Part shown: in pieces, positions 22,701 to 34,700 of the stretch
Layout of the letters: each line of letters opens with the position of its first letter
How positions within the stretch are numbered: the stretch's first letter is position 1
Origin: Bolinopsis microptera
Taxonomy: Eukaryota; Ctenophora; Tentaculata; Lobata; Bolinopsidae
DNA length: 64,000 bases
Direction: 5' to 3'
Assembly: GCF_026151205.1 (NCBI RefSeq)
Contig: NC_087083.1
Coordinates: 13,514,944-13,578,943 of the forward strand
Translations under genes and position numbers: made by a program
The notes under the pieces: model-generated
Database searches by the model: none
Seen by the model: the letters and a program-made list of their open reading frames with translations, nothing else
What the model was told of the DNA's origin: nothing

Positions 22701-25700
22701 GTATTTCTGTATAATTATATTCACAGATCATTTTGCATAAAGATGTTTTTTCAACGAACTTCATCTCTACAAAATATTTCGTCATGTTAACTGTCACAGC
22801 ACAATCTTTGTTATCGCAGTCTTTATCTATCTGTTTCCAGTCAAGGGGGCAAGGCAGTGAGCAGACTTCTGATTTCATCAAAGCTGTGCAGTTTAGTAAG
22901 TCCATTTTGTCGCTGCACCCAAGCTCTTCTTTGGTGCACTCTCCTGCACAATGGAAAACTATGAGCATTGACGATTTTTCAAAAATGATACAATACTCGG
23001 ACAAATTACTTATCAGCTGAAAGAACCACGAAATTACATTTTTGACCCACTCCATGTGGCCCGTCGCCACATGGCGTAGTGTGGGCAGGAAATTCGTGCC
23101 TCTGAATAGAGGCATGGATTTGCTAAATCCACGCCAAGTGGCACAGTATGTTTAGGTTAATAGGGCCAAGTGGCCCGTCGCCACATGGCGTAGTGTGGGC
23201 AGACCCTTAAGATTGATATTGATAATAAGAAAACGAACGTATCCACGAATAACACTTAAGATTGATATTGATAATAAGAAAACAAACGTATCCACGAATA
23301 ACACTTAAGATTGATATTGATAATAAGAAAACAAACGTATCCACGAATAACACTTAAGATTGATATTGATAATAAGAAAACAAACGTATCCACGAATAAC
23401 CTCTTTGGAAACAGGACCGTATTTTTAGCTGGACACCAGCCCCACAATTAGTCTGCGGATCCGTCATAACACATTCCTGGTAAGTAATCCACTCTTCTTT
23501 GCTGCGTTCTGAATGCGAGGAATTGTATTTATTATAAGGCTTATGATAAATTAGTCAACAAACTTGCTTATGACATAAGCAAGTTTGTTAACTAATGACT
23601 TAATGGAAGCGAATTCAGACCTTTCACCTTTTGATAGCCGTGTTGTAACCATCTTTAACATCTAGACTCTAGATGTCTCTAGATTCTAGAGACAACTTAA
23701 ACTATCAGGTAGGCCCTAAAATGCAACTCGTCCAGATCCAGTTTTAACCTTAAATTGGTCATATCAGACAAGTATCATGGCACACATTGGACTTATGTAT
23801 AATTGGATCCTTCGGCTTCCTGTAATTGACTGGTTACACCCGTGTAACAAATTATATGGCTGTTGGAATGTCCAAAGTAAAATATGTGTTAGATTTTTAA
23901 AACATGCTAATAAGCCGTGTCGAACTACAGTCCAAGTAGCGCACTAAAATTCAACAGGGTTGAGCTTTAAGGTTTGTCGAACTTTAGTGCTTGTAGAACT
24001 ACAGTACGTGTACCGTATTGAATTGTAAGATCTAATAGTAAATACTGTATTTCGTTTCGTTTCGAATTGTAAAAGGTCTAATACCTGCATCTTCATCATC
24101 GTCACATTGTATGCTGCAGGGGACTATTTTGAAGAGTTTGGTGCACTCGAAGAAGTTTGAATCGTCACACTCGGAAGATTGGAAGCTTTGCTCGGGGCAG
24201 GATCTGCAAAGGTACTGCCATAAGTTGTATTGTTTGATGCGTTTTGAAAAAAATGTAGCATTCTTAAACTGAAGTAAAACATCCAGGACAGATTTCCATC
24301 CAGAATAAAGACATTTTGACAGGCTGATGTTACCTGGGTTGATCAAGGTAACACTGCCTGTCATTCCGCCAAATCTCTAATCTAAGTTTATGAACATTAT
24401 AGTCTGGGGTCCCCAGGTAATACCTGGGTTGATCAAGGTAACACTGCCTGACTTTCATCTAAATCTCTAATCTAACATTATAGTCTGGGGTCCCCAGGTT
24501 ATAATACCTGGGTTGATCAAGGTAACACTGCCTGACTTTCATCTGCTCCCCATCTCCACATTGTATTGCACCAACTTGACAAGCTCCCTGATTTATCCAT
24601 GGTCCCAACACCTGATTTAAATGGTAACCTGGTAACCTGGTAACCTGGTTACCTGGTTACCAGGCAACACCTGATTTGATACTTTCATCAAATAGTACAG
24701 GATTACACAGCAATGAACTTAAATGAAACCAATGGCAACAAAGAATTTTTAGGCTCGCGGGAAATGCTCAGACTGCAGTTAGTGCATGCACAAGTAAACA
24801 GAAATTTACTGAAACTTACTGACCTCGTCTGAAGAAGACGGCTGCTGACATTCAGCTACTTCACTTGTCAGTTCGGGTTTCTGAAGACACGTGTTCTCGT
24901 CTCTACACTGTCTAGTTCTTAGTGTTATCTGCATGTTCTTACAGTCACTCCACTCGCTCCACTCTCCGTACATGTCAATAAGATCTCTGCCATCTGAAAT
25001 CACGTGTTGCTTTCTTGCTTGGTTCATAGTTTGCTTTTCTATGTAAGCCAGGTATATTAAAATAGCTTTCACCTCCTGGTTAACCGAGGAACAATGATAG
25101 GAAGAATGTGAAAAGAACCTGAATTTGTCCCATCAAAACTTTCTTCAGCACTATCAGCACTATCAGCACTATCAGCACCATCAGCACTGTCAGCACTATC
25201 AGCACTATCAGCACCATCAGCACCATCAGCACTATCAGCACTATCAGCACTATCAGCACTATCAGCACTATCAGCACCATCAGCACTATCAGCACTATCA
25301 GCACTATCAGCACTATCAGCACCATCAGCACCATCAGCACTATCAGCACTATCAGCACCATCAGCACTATCAGCACTATCAGCACTATCAGCACTATCAG
25401 CACACTCCTCTACGTCTTTTAGCATAGCTAAGTCTTCACATTTGTACCCTTCCTTGCATCCTCGACTTCTGAAAGGCAGCCTTGTATGATATACATGAAG
25501 GAAGGGAACGATAAGTTCGCTGCTTTAAAAATGATAAAATGATACTAAGATAATGCAAATCAGACATCAAATAAGCTAACACTGTTTTAGACTACTGACT
25601 ATGGCAGAATTGATAGCTCACCTGTACTTATATCTCTGATTCTCACACGATGACCATACGCTCCATTGCTCGTAGTATTCTCCATCAGCACTATCAGCAC

Positions 25701-28700
25701 TATCAGCACTATCAGCACTATCAGCACTATCAGCACTATCAGCACTATCAGCACTATCAGCACACTCCTCTACGTCTTTTAGCATAGCTAAGTCTTCACA
25801 TTTGTACCCTTCCTTGCATCCTCGACTTCTGAAAGGCAGCCTTGTATGATATACATGAAGGAAGGGAACGATAAGTTCGCTGCTTTAAAAATGATAAAAT
25901 GATACTAAGATAATGCAAATCAGACATCAAATAAGCTAACACTGTTTTAGACTACTGACTATGGCAGAATTGATAGCTCACCTGTACTTATAGCTCTGAT
26001 TCTCACACGATGACCATACGCTCCATTGCTCGTAGTATTCTCCATCAGCACTATCAGCACTATCAGCACTATCAGCACTATCAGCACTATCAGCACTATC
26101 AGCACTATCAGCACTATCAGCACTATCAGCACTATCAGCACTATCAGCACTATCAGCACTATCAGCACTATCAGCACTATCAGCACTATCATCATCGTAT
26201 TTACCTGTATCACCAGATCCGTCCTCATAACCGAGTTCTCCTGCAACTTTAAAAATATATTTTTACCATCATTAAACAGGATCGTATACAAATATATTTT
26301 AAACAATGTAACAGTGACAACAACCATCATTAAACAGGATCGTATACAAATATATTTTAAACAATGTAACGGTGACAACAACCATCATTAAACAGGATCT
26401 TATACAAATATATTTTAAACAATGTAACGGTGACAACAACCATCATTAAACAGGATCTTATACAAATATATTTTAAACAATGTAACGGTGACAACAACCA
26501 TCATTAAACAGGATCTTATACAAATATATTTTAAACAATGTAACGGTGACAACAACCATCATTAAACAGGATCTTATACAAATATATTTTAAACAATGTA
26601 ACGGTGACAACAACCATCATTAAACAGGATCTTATACAAATATATTTTAAACAATGTAACGGTGACAACAACCATCATTAAACAGGATCTTATACAAATA
26701 TATTTTAAACAATGTAACGGTGACAACAACCATCATTAAACAGGATCGTATACAAATATATTTTAAACAATGTAACGGTGACAACAACCATCATTAAACA
26801 GGATCGTATACAAATATATTTTAAACAATGTAACGGTGACAACAACCATCATTAAATTAAACAGGATCGTATACAAATATATTTTAAACAATGTAACGGT
26901 GACAACAACCATCATTAAACAGGATCGTATACAAATATATTTTAAACAATGTAACGGTGACAACAACCATCATTAAACAGGATCGTATACAAATATATTT
27001 TAAACAATGTAACGGTGACAACAACCATCATTAAACAGGATCGTATACAAATATATTTTAAACAATGTAACGGTGACAACAACCATCATTAAACAGGATC
27101 GTATACAAATATATTTTAAACAATGTAACGGTGACAACAACCATCATTAAACAGGATCGTATACAAATATATTTTAAACAATGTAACGGTGACAACAACC
27201 ATCATTAAACAGGATCGTATACAAATATATTTTAAACAAAGTAACGGTGACAACAACCATCATTAAACAGGATCTTATACAAATATATTTTAAACAATGT
27301 AACGGTGACAACAACCATCATTAAACAGGATCGTATACAAATATATTTTAAACAATGCAAACGGTGACAACATTTTTGATTGAATTTTCCTATGCTGACA
27401 ATTTTTGCTGAACGTCTGAGTATAAGAATTATAAAGTGATGAGTAGAATTAAATGTCATACTTTGGTCACAATTCTTCAAATCTAACTTCAATTTTGCAG
27501 TGTTCGGACAGTTTGTCTCATCTATACAAGTCCTGGTCCTGAAGAAGACGTGGTAACTGCTCACAACAATAAACAACATTCTGCATACAGAAAACAGTGT
27601 TCAACAGGCAATAAAAATAATGTCCAACATGCAGTAGTTGCAATGCAATGTTCAACATACAATAAACAATGTTCAACATGATAGTATAAGTAATTACACA
27701 TAAAAATTAATGATTGATGATCGAGTATATCGACATCTTTAAAATCCAAAAACATGTAAGGGTCTGAACATACCTGAGCTTATAATTCTGAAGATTACAG
27801 GATGTCCAGTTACTCCACTGGGTAAAGAAGTAGTCCACCTCCGCACACTCCGTGTCACACTGTTCTGAGTCTGATAGTCTACCCGTGCACGTGTACCCCT
27901 GATAAGCGCGCAGCAATCATTTTAGTTGTTTCAGGAGTTATTTGGATTACAAATTGTTTGCTTATTGCTATAGTGTTTTGTTGAGTCCACGATTATAAAT
28001 GAATTTGTTTGGTACTAAACCATTATTCGATTCAAATTTAAAGCGCACCTGATTAAAAATAGTTGAGAGCAAAAGAGCAACTACCACTTCAAAACACAAA
28101 AATGTTTACTAACATTACTAACAAAACCTAAAGTATGTACTAACGTTGCAAGAGCGTGTGCGGTAGCGTCTGCCGGATCCACAGGAGGGTTGGCAATGTC
28201 CCCAAACACTCCAGGTTGTGAAGGAGTCTAACTCACACTGTTTGTCACACGATCTATCCTCGCTTTGGTCGCCTGTAGACAATGCTTTTACTTACACCAG
28301 TAAATTAAAATCCATTGTTAAGATTTCGTTACATTTCAATTTATGTTATACTTTAACTCTGTGTGTCTGAAATCTAGTCGGCCAGAAAATCGACTTAAAA
28401 ATGTATGTGCCACATAAAAAAACATATATACAAAAAGTATATGAAAAGTATAAAAAATGATACCAAGTCAACTAAAATAACCAACCTATAGAACACTCCT
28501 GACAAAGTGCAGGCTCTGCACAGCTAGTTGTAATACAGGACCTGGTTACCAGGTTACCAGGTTACCAGGTTACCAGGTTACCAGGTTACCAGGTTACCAG
28601 GTTACCAGGTTACCAGGTTACCAGGTTACCAGGTTACCAGGTTACCAGGTTACCAGGTTACCAGGTTACCAGGTTACCAGGTTATGTCAACTAAAATAAC

Positions 28701-31700
28701 CCACCTATAGAACACTCCTGACAAAGTGCAGGCTCTGCACAGCTAGTTGTAATACAAAACCTGGTCCTGGTCTGAGTCCTGGTTCCACAGTTACACTCCC
28801 CCCAGTCAGCCCACTCCGAATACATCTCAACTCCTGTACAAATAGAGGGTGATAAGCTAGGGATATTATAGTGTGATCTTTTAGTGACGTTGTAACTTAT
28901 GTGACCACTGATTAGTGACCCATTTGAGAACTTTTGTCTGGATCATAGTTTTAACTTTTGAAGAAAAAAAAATTATTTCCAAATTATCTTTTTTCCAAAT
29001 TATCTCAGTCACTCTTGTAGTCTTGTTACCGTTAGAGTCCGAGAAGATAGTTACTTGAGCAGAAACTCCCAAATTGCTACCTTGACATTGAACATCACTC
29101 ATACATGAGTCCACTTCAAACGTCATCTAGTCAAAGGCGGTGGTCATTAGATTTAGAGATTATGATTGAAGGGGAAAAAACGAATCATAATCTTGTCACG
29201 AACTTGAAACTAGCTAAAAACTTGAAACTCATCACACAAAAAGAAGGAAAAGATGGAAAAGATCACGATGTTGACTGACCTGATTACAGTCGTCACAGAA
29301 GATTGGTCTGACAGTGACTCCAAGACCGCAGTTTGTTGAGCATTTTGAGAATCTACCCGTCAGGTACTCTGCCGACCTGTTAAAATAATTGAAGGTAATT
29401 AAATGTAATTATTTGCAATTAAAGTTAATCAAAGGTAATTAAAGGCAATTAAAAGATCACAAATAATTACAAATTTTGGCGAGGAAATTAATCGGGAAAG
29501 TGACAACTGATCGGTAATTTTAGAGAAAAAACCGTTTCTTTCTGCCCGGACCACCGCTCTGAACTACACAGGGATTACAATATTCAGGTTCTGATAACAG
29601 TGTTTCTTCACACCCAGTACTCAAACAATTCCTGGACCTGGACCTGAACATAGTGTATAACGTCAAACACAAGGATATATTTTGAAAACTCTACGAGTAC
29701 TAAGTAATGACGTATTTTTGACGTTTAAATTCCTGCATATTCACTCAGATCATACAACTTATTTTGACTTATATAAATAAATGATTGGCTATCGTTTGCT
29801 GTAGTAAGAATTATTTATTGCTTAAGATTACGAGTGTTTTAAATTTATAATAGTTTTAAATGTATAATAGTTTTAAATAATTGTTAATAATTGTTTTATT
29901 AGTGTACCTGGAGCATGTATACGTTTCACAAGATCCCCACACAGACCAAGCTGAGAGTATTGACACTTGGTGAGACACTTCACTGTACACCACTCTTATA
30001 ACCATTCCTACTGTGAGATTTTATTGTGATTCATTAATCCTAACTTCCTATAACGTCTTTGTTTTCAGCCGCATGTGATTTTAATCTTAAGAGCGTTCCA
30101 ATCATTTTATCAGAGTTTTTTATTTTATTTTATTTTTTAATTTATTTTTTAAAATAATTTTATCAGAGTCAACAATGGGTTTAAAAGTAACGTTTAGATA
30201 TAAAATTGAATGAGGAGTTAGCTCTACCAACCTTGAGATGTCGCACATTCAGAGCTTCCAGAACATAGACTAATTTCATTTTCTGTCGTGTCTTCACTCA
30301 CAAGTCGACTCCGCACCCTCAAACCTAAATCATAAGAAATCTATCATAAATTTTTGTAGAACTTGATTTGTAACTGTGCATACAATATAATTACAATTAA
30401 AAATTTTGCCTATTATGCAACCTGTCACAGCTTTGAGCTTTACATCATACCAACACTTCAGCTATTTGGGGTCAAACTTTAATGTCGTATTTGCTTCTAC
30501 ATCCTTTTTTAAAAGTATTATCAAAACAATCTCAGTCCTACTCACCCATATCACACGGATTGGAGCACTCTGACCACTCCGACCACTCTGACCACACCAG
30601 AGAATCCATCATATCGTCTGACCGTGTCTCCAACTCCAGTGGTTCCACGCCCACTGTCACCTGACCTGCTTTTGACACTATCTTCAGATCACCGGACCGA
30701 GCCTGGAAAAATATTTCAGTTTAGTCGACAGATGTTTCTATGTGACTTTTTCTGCCTGGTAAATTTTTAGGCATAACGTCTTTAACACAACACGTCTTTA
30801 ATACATAGTTCAAAACACAATCTGATTTCATTTCCAATATCTATAAATAGTACTGGTAAGTGAGTACTCAAATAAAAGTAAAATCTGTAAAATGTGTGGT
30901 GTTTATTAAATTATAGAGAAACCTGGCAGCTGTAACGGTGTTTATTAAATTATAGATATACCTGGCAGCTGTAACGACCCCCATCATTCTCATCAGCGTT
31001 AAACACAGTAAGTAAGCTTCTGAAGGGCGACCTAACATGAACCAGAGAGAAGAGGACTAGATCATCTTTTAACCACGTGATGTACACTTTGCTTCTCTCC
31101 TGATAATTTACAATCTCAGAACATTCTTACACTTATAAGTGGACTCTACATTCTACAAGGTAGCCTAGGTAATAGTTACTTAGGTAGGGAAGTTTATGAT
31201 GACGAATTTATTCATGTTATTATAATATTGCACCAGCTCTTGCCATCAGTTGATTCACTAACACACCTGTACATTATTGTTGGGAGTAGTTATCTGGTCC
31301 GGATGTTGAACATGACACGTTAGGACAGCTTCACCACCTGTATACAAATAATTAGACAACATTTAAATAAATTCAGAGCTCTCGCGGACAATCACAATGA
31401 ATAATGAAAACATTGATAACGATTATCATTTGGTTCCATAACGAGGAGAAGGAAACCTCTTTTCAGAGAGATTTTCAGAGGCCGCCACCTAATTTCCAAT
31501 GAAGATAAAATCATAATTTTCATTAAACGTTTACCGAATTTTCTAGCTCGTTCAAGGAAGAAATATGACAACGGTAATAATACGCAACTAACCTAAAGCA
31601 ACAGTGACGTTGTGTGGGGAGGCGATGAAACTAAAAACTTTAACAGGTTTGATTGTTGTGTGCTGTGCTCCTGATGCCGATGTAACTTTACACAGGTAGC

Positions 31701-34700
31701 CTGCAGCGTGGATTGCTCTCACAACCTGATCAAATGTACGCAAATGTACGTAAATGTACGTAAATGTACGTAAATGTACGTAAATGTACGTAAATGTACG
31801 TAAATGTACGTAAATGTACGTAAATGTACGCAATTTTAAGTAAATGTATGTAAATGTACGTAAAGATTAGGATTCAAAAGAGATACTTTTATTCGTTAGA
31901 TTAAATATTAGATCAAATATTGATTAACAATCTTGTCTAATCAATATTGGGTATGCTCGAGAGAAAATAAACTTACTATTATCCTTAAGACGTTGTAAAG
32001 TATAATATTGGGTATGCTCGAGGGAAAGTAAACTTACTTTTATTCTTAAGACGTTGTATGCTCGAGAGAAAGTAAACTTACTTTTATCCTTAAGACGTTG
32101 TAAAGTATAATATTGGGTATGCTCGAGGGAAAGTAAACTTACTTTTATTCTTAAGACGTTGTAAAGTATTTTGTAAACTTTGTCAACCCTCTTTACAACT
32201 ACATGCTCTTCAAAATCAATCGTCCCTTCATCTGGGAAGTTTTAAAGGTTAACATACTCCTAATCAAGGATATGCAAATCCAACTTAACAGAAGAAATAC
32301 ATTTTCGTATTTAAATGTCTTCTTGCTGTTGTACGTAATAAATTAAATAAAATCATTTTCATCATTTAAAAAACCTGGAGAAACTGTAATCCATGATAAT
32401 GTGATCCCACTCGGAGAAAGATTCGTGGCCTTCAGATTGGATGACGTCATAGCTGAGCCTGATGACGTCATAGCTGAGTCTGATGACGTCATAGCTGAGT
32501 CTGATGAGGTCTCTAGCAGTACTAAGCAAGTCAGTTCTAGAGATGAGCCCTCTGCTACAGAATATTCACTACTACTGTCAACCAGTTTGATACCTGTAAT
32601 ACATCATTGCTAGGCTCCATCTCGCAACGTAAACATTTTCATTAAAATAGTGTTCCACTTCTATATCACAATTCAGGAACACCCTTTAATATAATCGAGT
32701 TCAGCTATAATATGTATTTCAAACTAACCGTGAACAATGTAAGAACTTTCATCTTGCTCGGCACAATCACTGTATGAACACGACACAGTCTCTTCATTAC
32801 ACTCCTGGGAATCACAAGATAAGCAAGTAGTTACGATCTTGTTATTTTGAGTAATGTATAAGAAATAAATAATATCAGCGTTTTATAATAAGAACCTTAA
32901 GACAAATCACCCAGAAAGATAAAATACTCTAATACTAACGGAGGAGGAGTTACAGCTGATTGGGTACCTCTTGGAAACACCAGCTCCGTGATCAAAACAC
33001 GTGCAAAGCGACCAGTCGCTCCACAACACCCCCATTCTGAACAAATAAATACAGTAGAATAAAACACGTACAAAGTGACCAGTCGCTCCACAACACCTCC
33101 ATTCTAAACAAATAAATAAAGTAGAATAAAACACGTACAAAGTGACCAGTCACTCCACAACACCTCCATTCTAAACAAATATATACAGTAGAATAACCCA
33201 AGTCTTTGCAATATTTTGGGAGAAATATTTTCCATGATTGTTATAAAGATTATTGCAAGAAATGAAAGAATTAAAAACTAACCCGTCACATGGCCCGTAA
33301 CAAAGTTGGTAGTTATCAGTACGGTTGTTGCCATGGAGACCACGTGTTTGTACATCAATATTACAGCGGGCACTACAGACGCTCCAATCTAGTGAGAAGG
33401 AATTTTCATAGAAACTGTTATCCGTTTAAATATTATCATAACATTAAAAGTGTATTAGTATCGAATTTTGTCACGGTCAGCACTGGAAATAATCTGATTT
33501 CGTGCTAAAAACGCGCGGCAGCTAAACATGAATATTTGTAGCGACATAATTTCACCTCCACGTACCCGAGTAATCACTGTCACGTGGTATATCCTGATCA
33601 CATGAGCCGTTACAAGATCTGGTGACGACATCCCCTCCCTCGACCACTTGGGACTGAGTACCTGGACCACACCGAGCAGTGCATTCACTCCAACCGTGAG
33701 TCTCACCTGGAAACGTGGGCTGGTTATTTTACAGTTTTTATAAGGCCAGGATTAATTTTACAGTTTAAGATACTGACTTAAAGAAATAAAATTATCACAA
33801 GACGTTTCCAAAATGATATTCCTCGATGCATTAGACCCAGAAAGAGATAAATAACATGTTTTACCAGGTTTTCTCGGCTCATCTTCACCACATTGTACAG
33901 TACACGTCTCCGTTTTTATAGCACATGGGTTATCCTGACAAAACTTCATATAAAGCTGAGTGCCTTGTACTGTGCTGTTCCCTCCGTCACACTCGCCCTG
34001 GCATTCAGTCATCTTCTCGTAGTATACTGCGCAAAGGTTTGTTTATTAATATTAGAGGTATACTGAGCAAAGGTTTGTTTATTAGAGGTAGATTTCTTGT
34101 AAGTTAGTTTTATGCAAAGTTACATATTCGTTCATCCAAGTGAGTTCGGTTGGACAGAATTCGTTGATTATTATTCATTCATCAGCAGATAAAGCCTAAA
34201 GGTATTAATTGTGTGATATAAGGAAAGAAGGAAAGATAAAAGTAAAACATTACAGTGTCGACAAAATAAACTAAAAATCTCCAGAATGCAACAAACTAGA
34301 ATGTCGGTGAGTGCAGTTTCGGAAGCAAGGTCGGGATTTATCTCCACAGGGCCTAAAGTTGTTCCGGAGGAGAATAACCCGCTCGAATCCTGCTCCACAG
34401 GTCACGTTACACGGCTCGTACACGTGTGTTGTTACTGTGGGAACACGTGATTAGTGCACGTGGTTGTTACTGTGGGAACACGTGATAAGTACACGTGGTT
34501 GTTACTGTGGGAACACGTGATTAGTGCACGTGGTTGTTACTGTGGGAACACGTGATAAGTACACGTGGGTTGTTACTGTGGGAACACGTGATAAGTACAT
34601 GTGGTTGTTACTGTGGGAACACGTGATAAGTACACGTGGGTTGTTACTGTGGGAACACGTGATAAGTACACGTGGTTGTTACAGTGGGAACACGTGATAA

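Larger units (their letters stand above)
17155..24203 (-). other. Array of Cys-rich TSP1-related modules
   Basis: Exons: 24203-24085, 23508-23401, 22943-22792, 22622-22427, 21838-21694, 21423-21214, 20874-20778, 19945-19792, 19648-19467, 19233-19157, 18956-18545, 18411-18273, 17991-17788, 17602-17513, 17284-17155. They repeat an N-half (GEWxxxxxC...CGxGTQ) and a C-half with consensus C-[ST]-x-L-F-x4-C-x-[VI]-x-C, seen ten times (for example CSELFRSVPCHVLC, CPELFRLSPCSVEC, CTKLFKIVPCSIQC). Exons 22622-22427 and 21838-21694 encode a separate segment (AFYGAVELIGDKGKIGFIAW...) that I do not recognise. Confidence 0.75.
24508..30702 (-). other. Central classical TSP1 repeats of the same gene
   Basis: Exons: 30702-30546 (VWSEWSEWSECSNPC), 30324-30232, 30007-29908 (AWSVWGSC), 29643 to about 29568, about 29377-29280 (CSTNCGLGVTV), 29126-29081, 28833-28705 (WADWGECNCGTRTQT), 28272-28145 (TTWSVWGHCQPSCGSG), 27898-27774 (QWSNWTSC), 27538-27462, 26240-25982 and 25828-25622 (each QWSVWSSC after an Ala-Asp-Ser repeat), 25468-25119, 24993-24824 (EWSEWSDC), 24611-24508. 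The WxxW motifs are those carrying C-mannosylation in TSP1 repeats. Exon 25828-25622 is a tandem copy of flanking exons (see the 360-bp duplication). Confidence 0.8.

Noticed and set aside
25125-26391. His/Gln/Tyr and Ile/Val/Leu repeat ORFs
   Set aside because: Other frames of the AGTGCTGAT codon repeat; the Ala-Asp-Ser frame joins TSP1 motifs with good splice sites.
26255-27362. Regular 58-bp repeats resembling a CRISPR array
   Set aside because: Contiguous tandem units without spacers, inside an intron of an animal gene.
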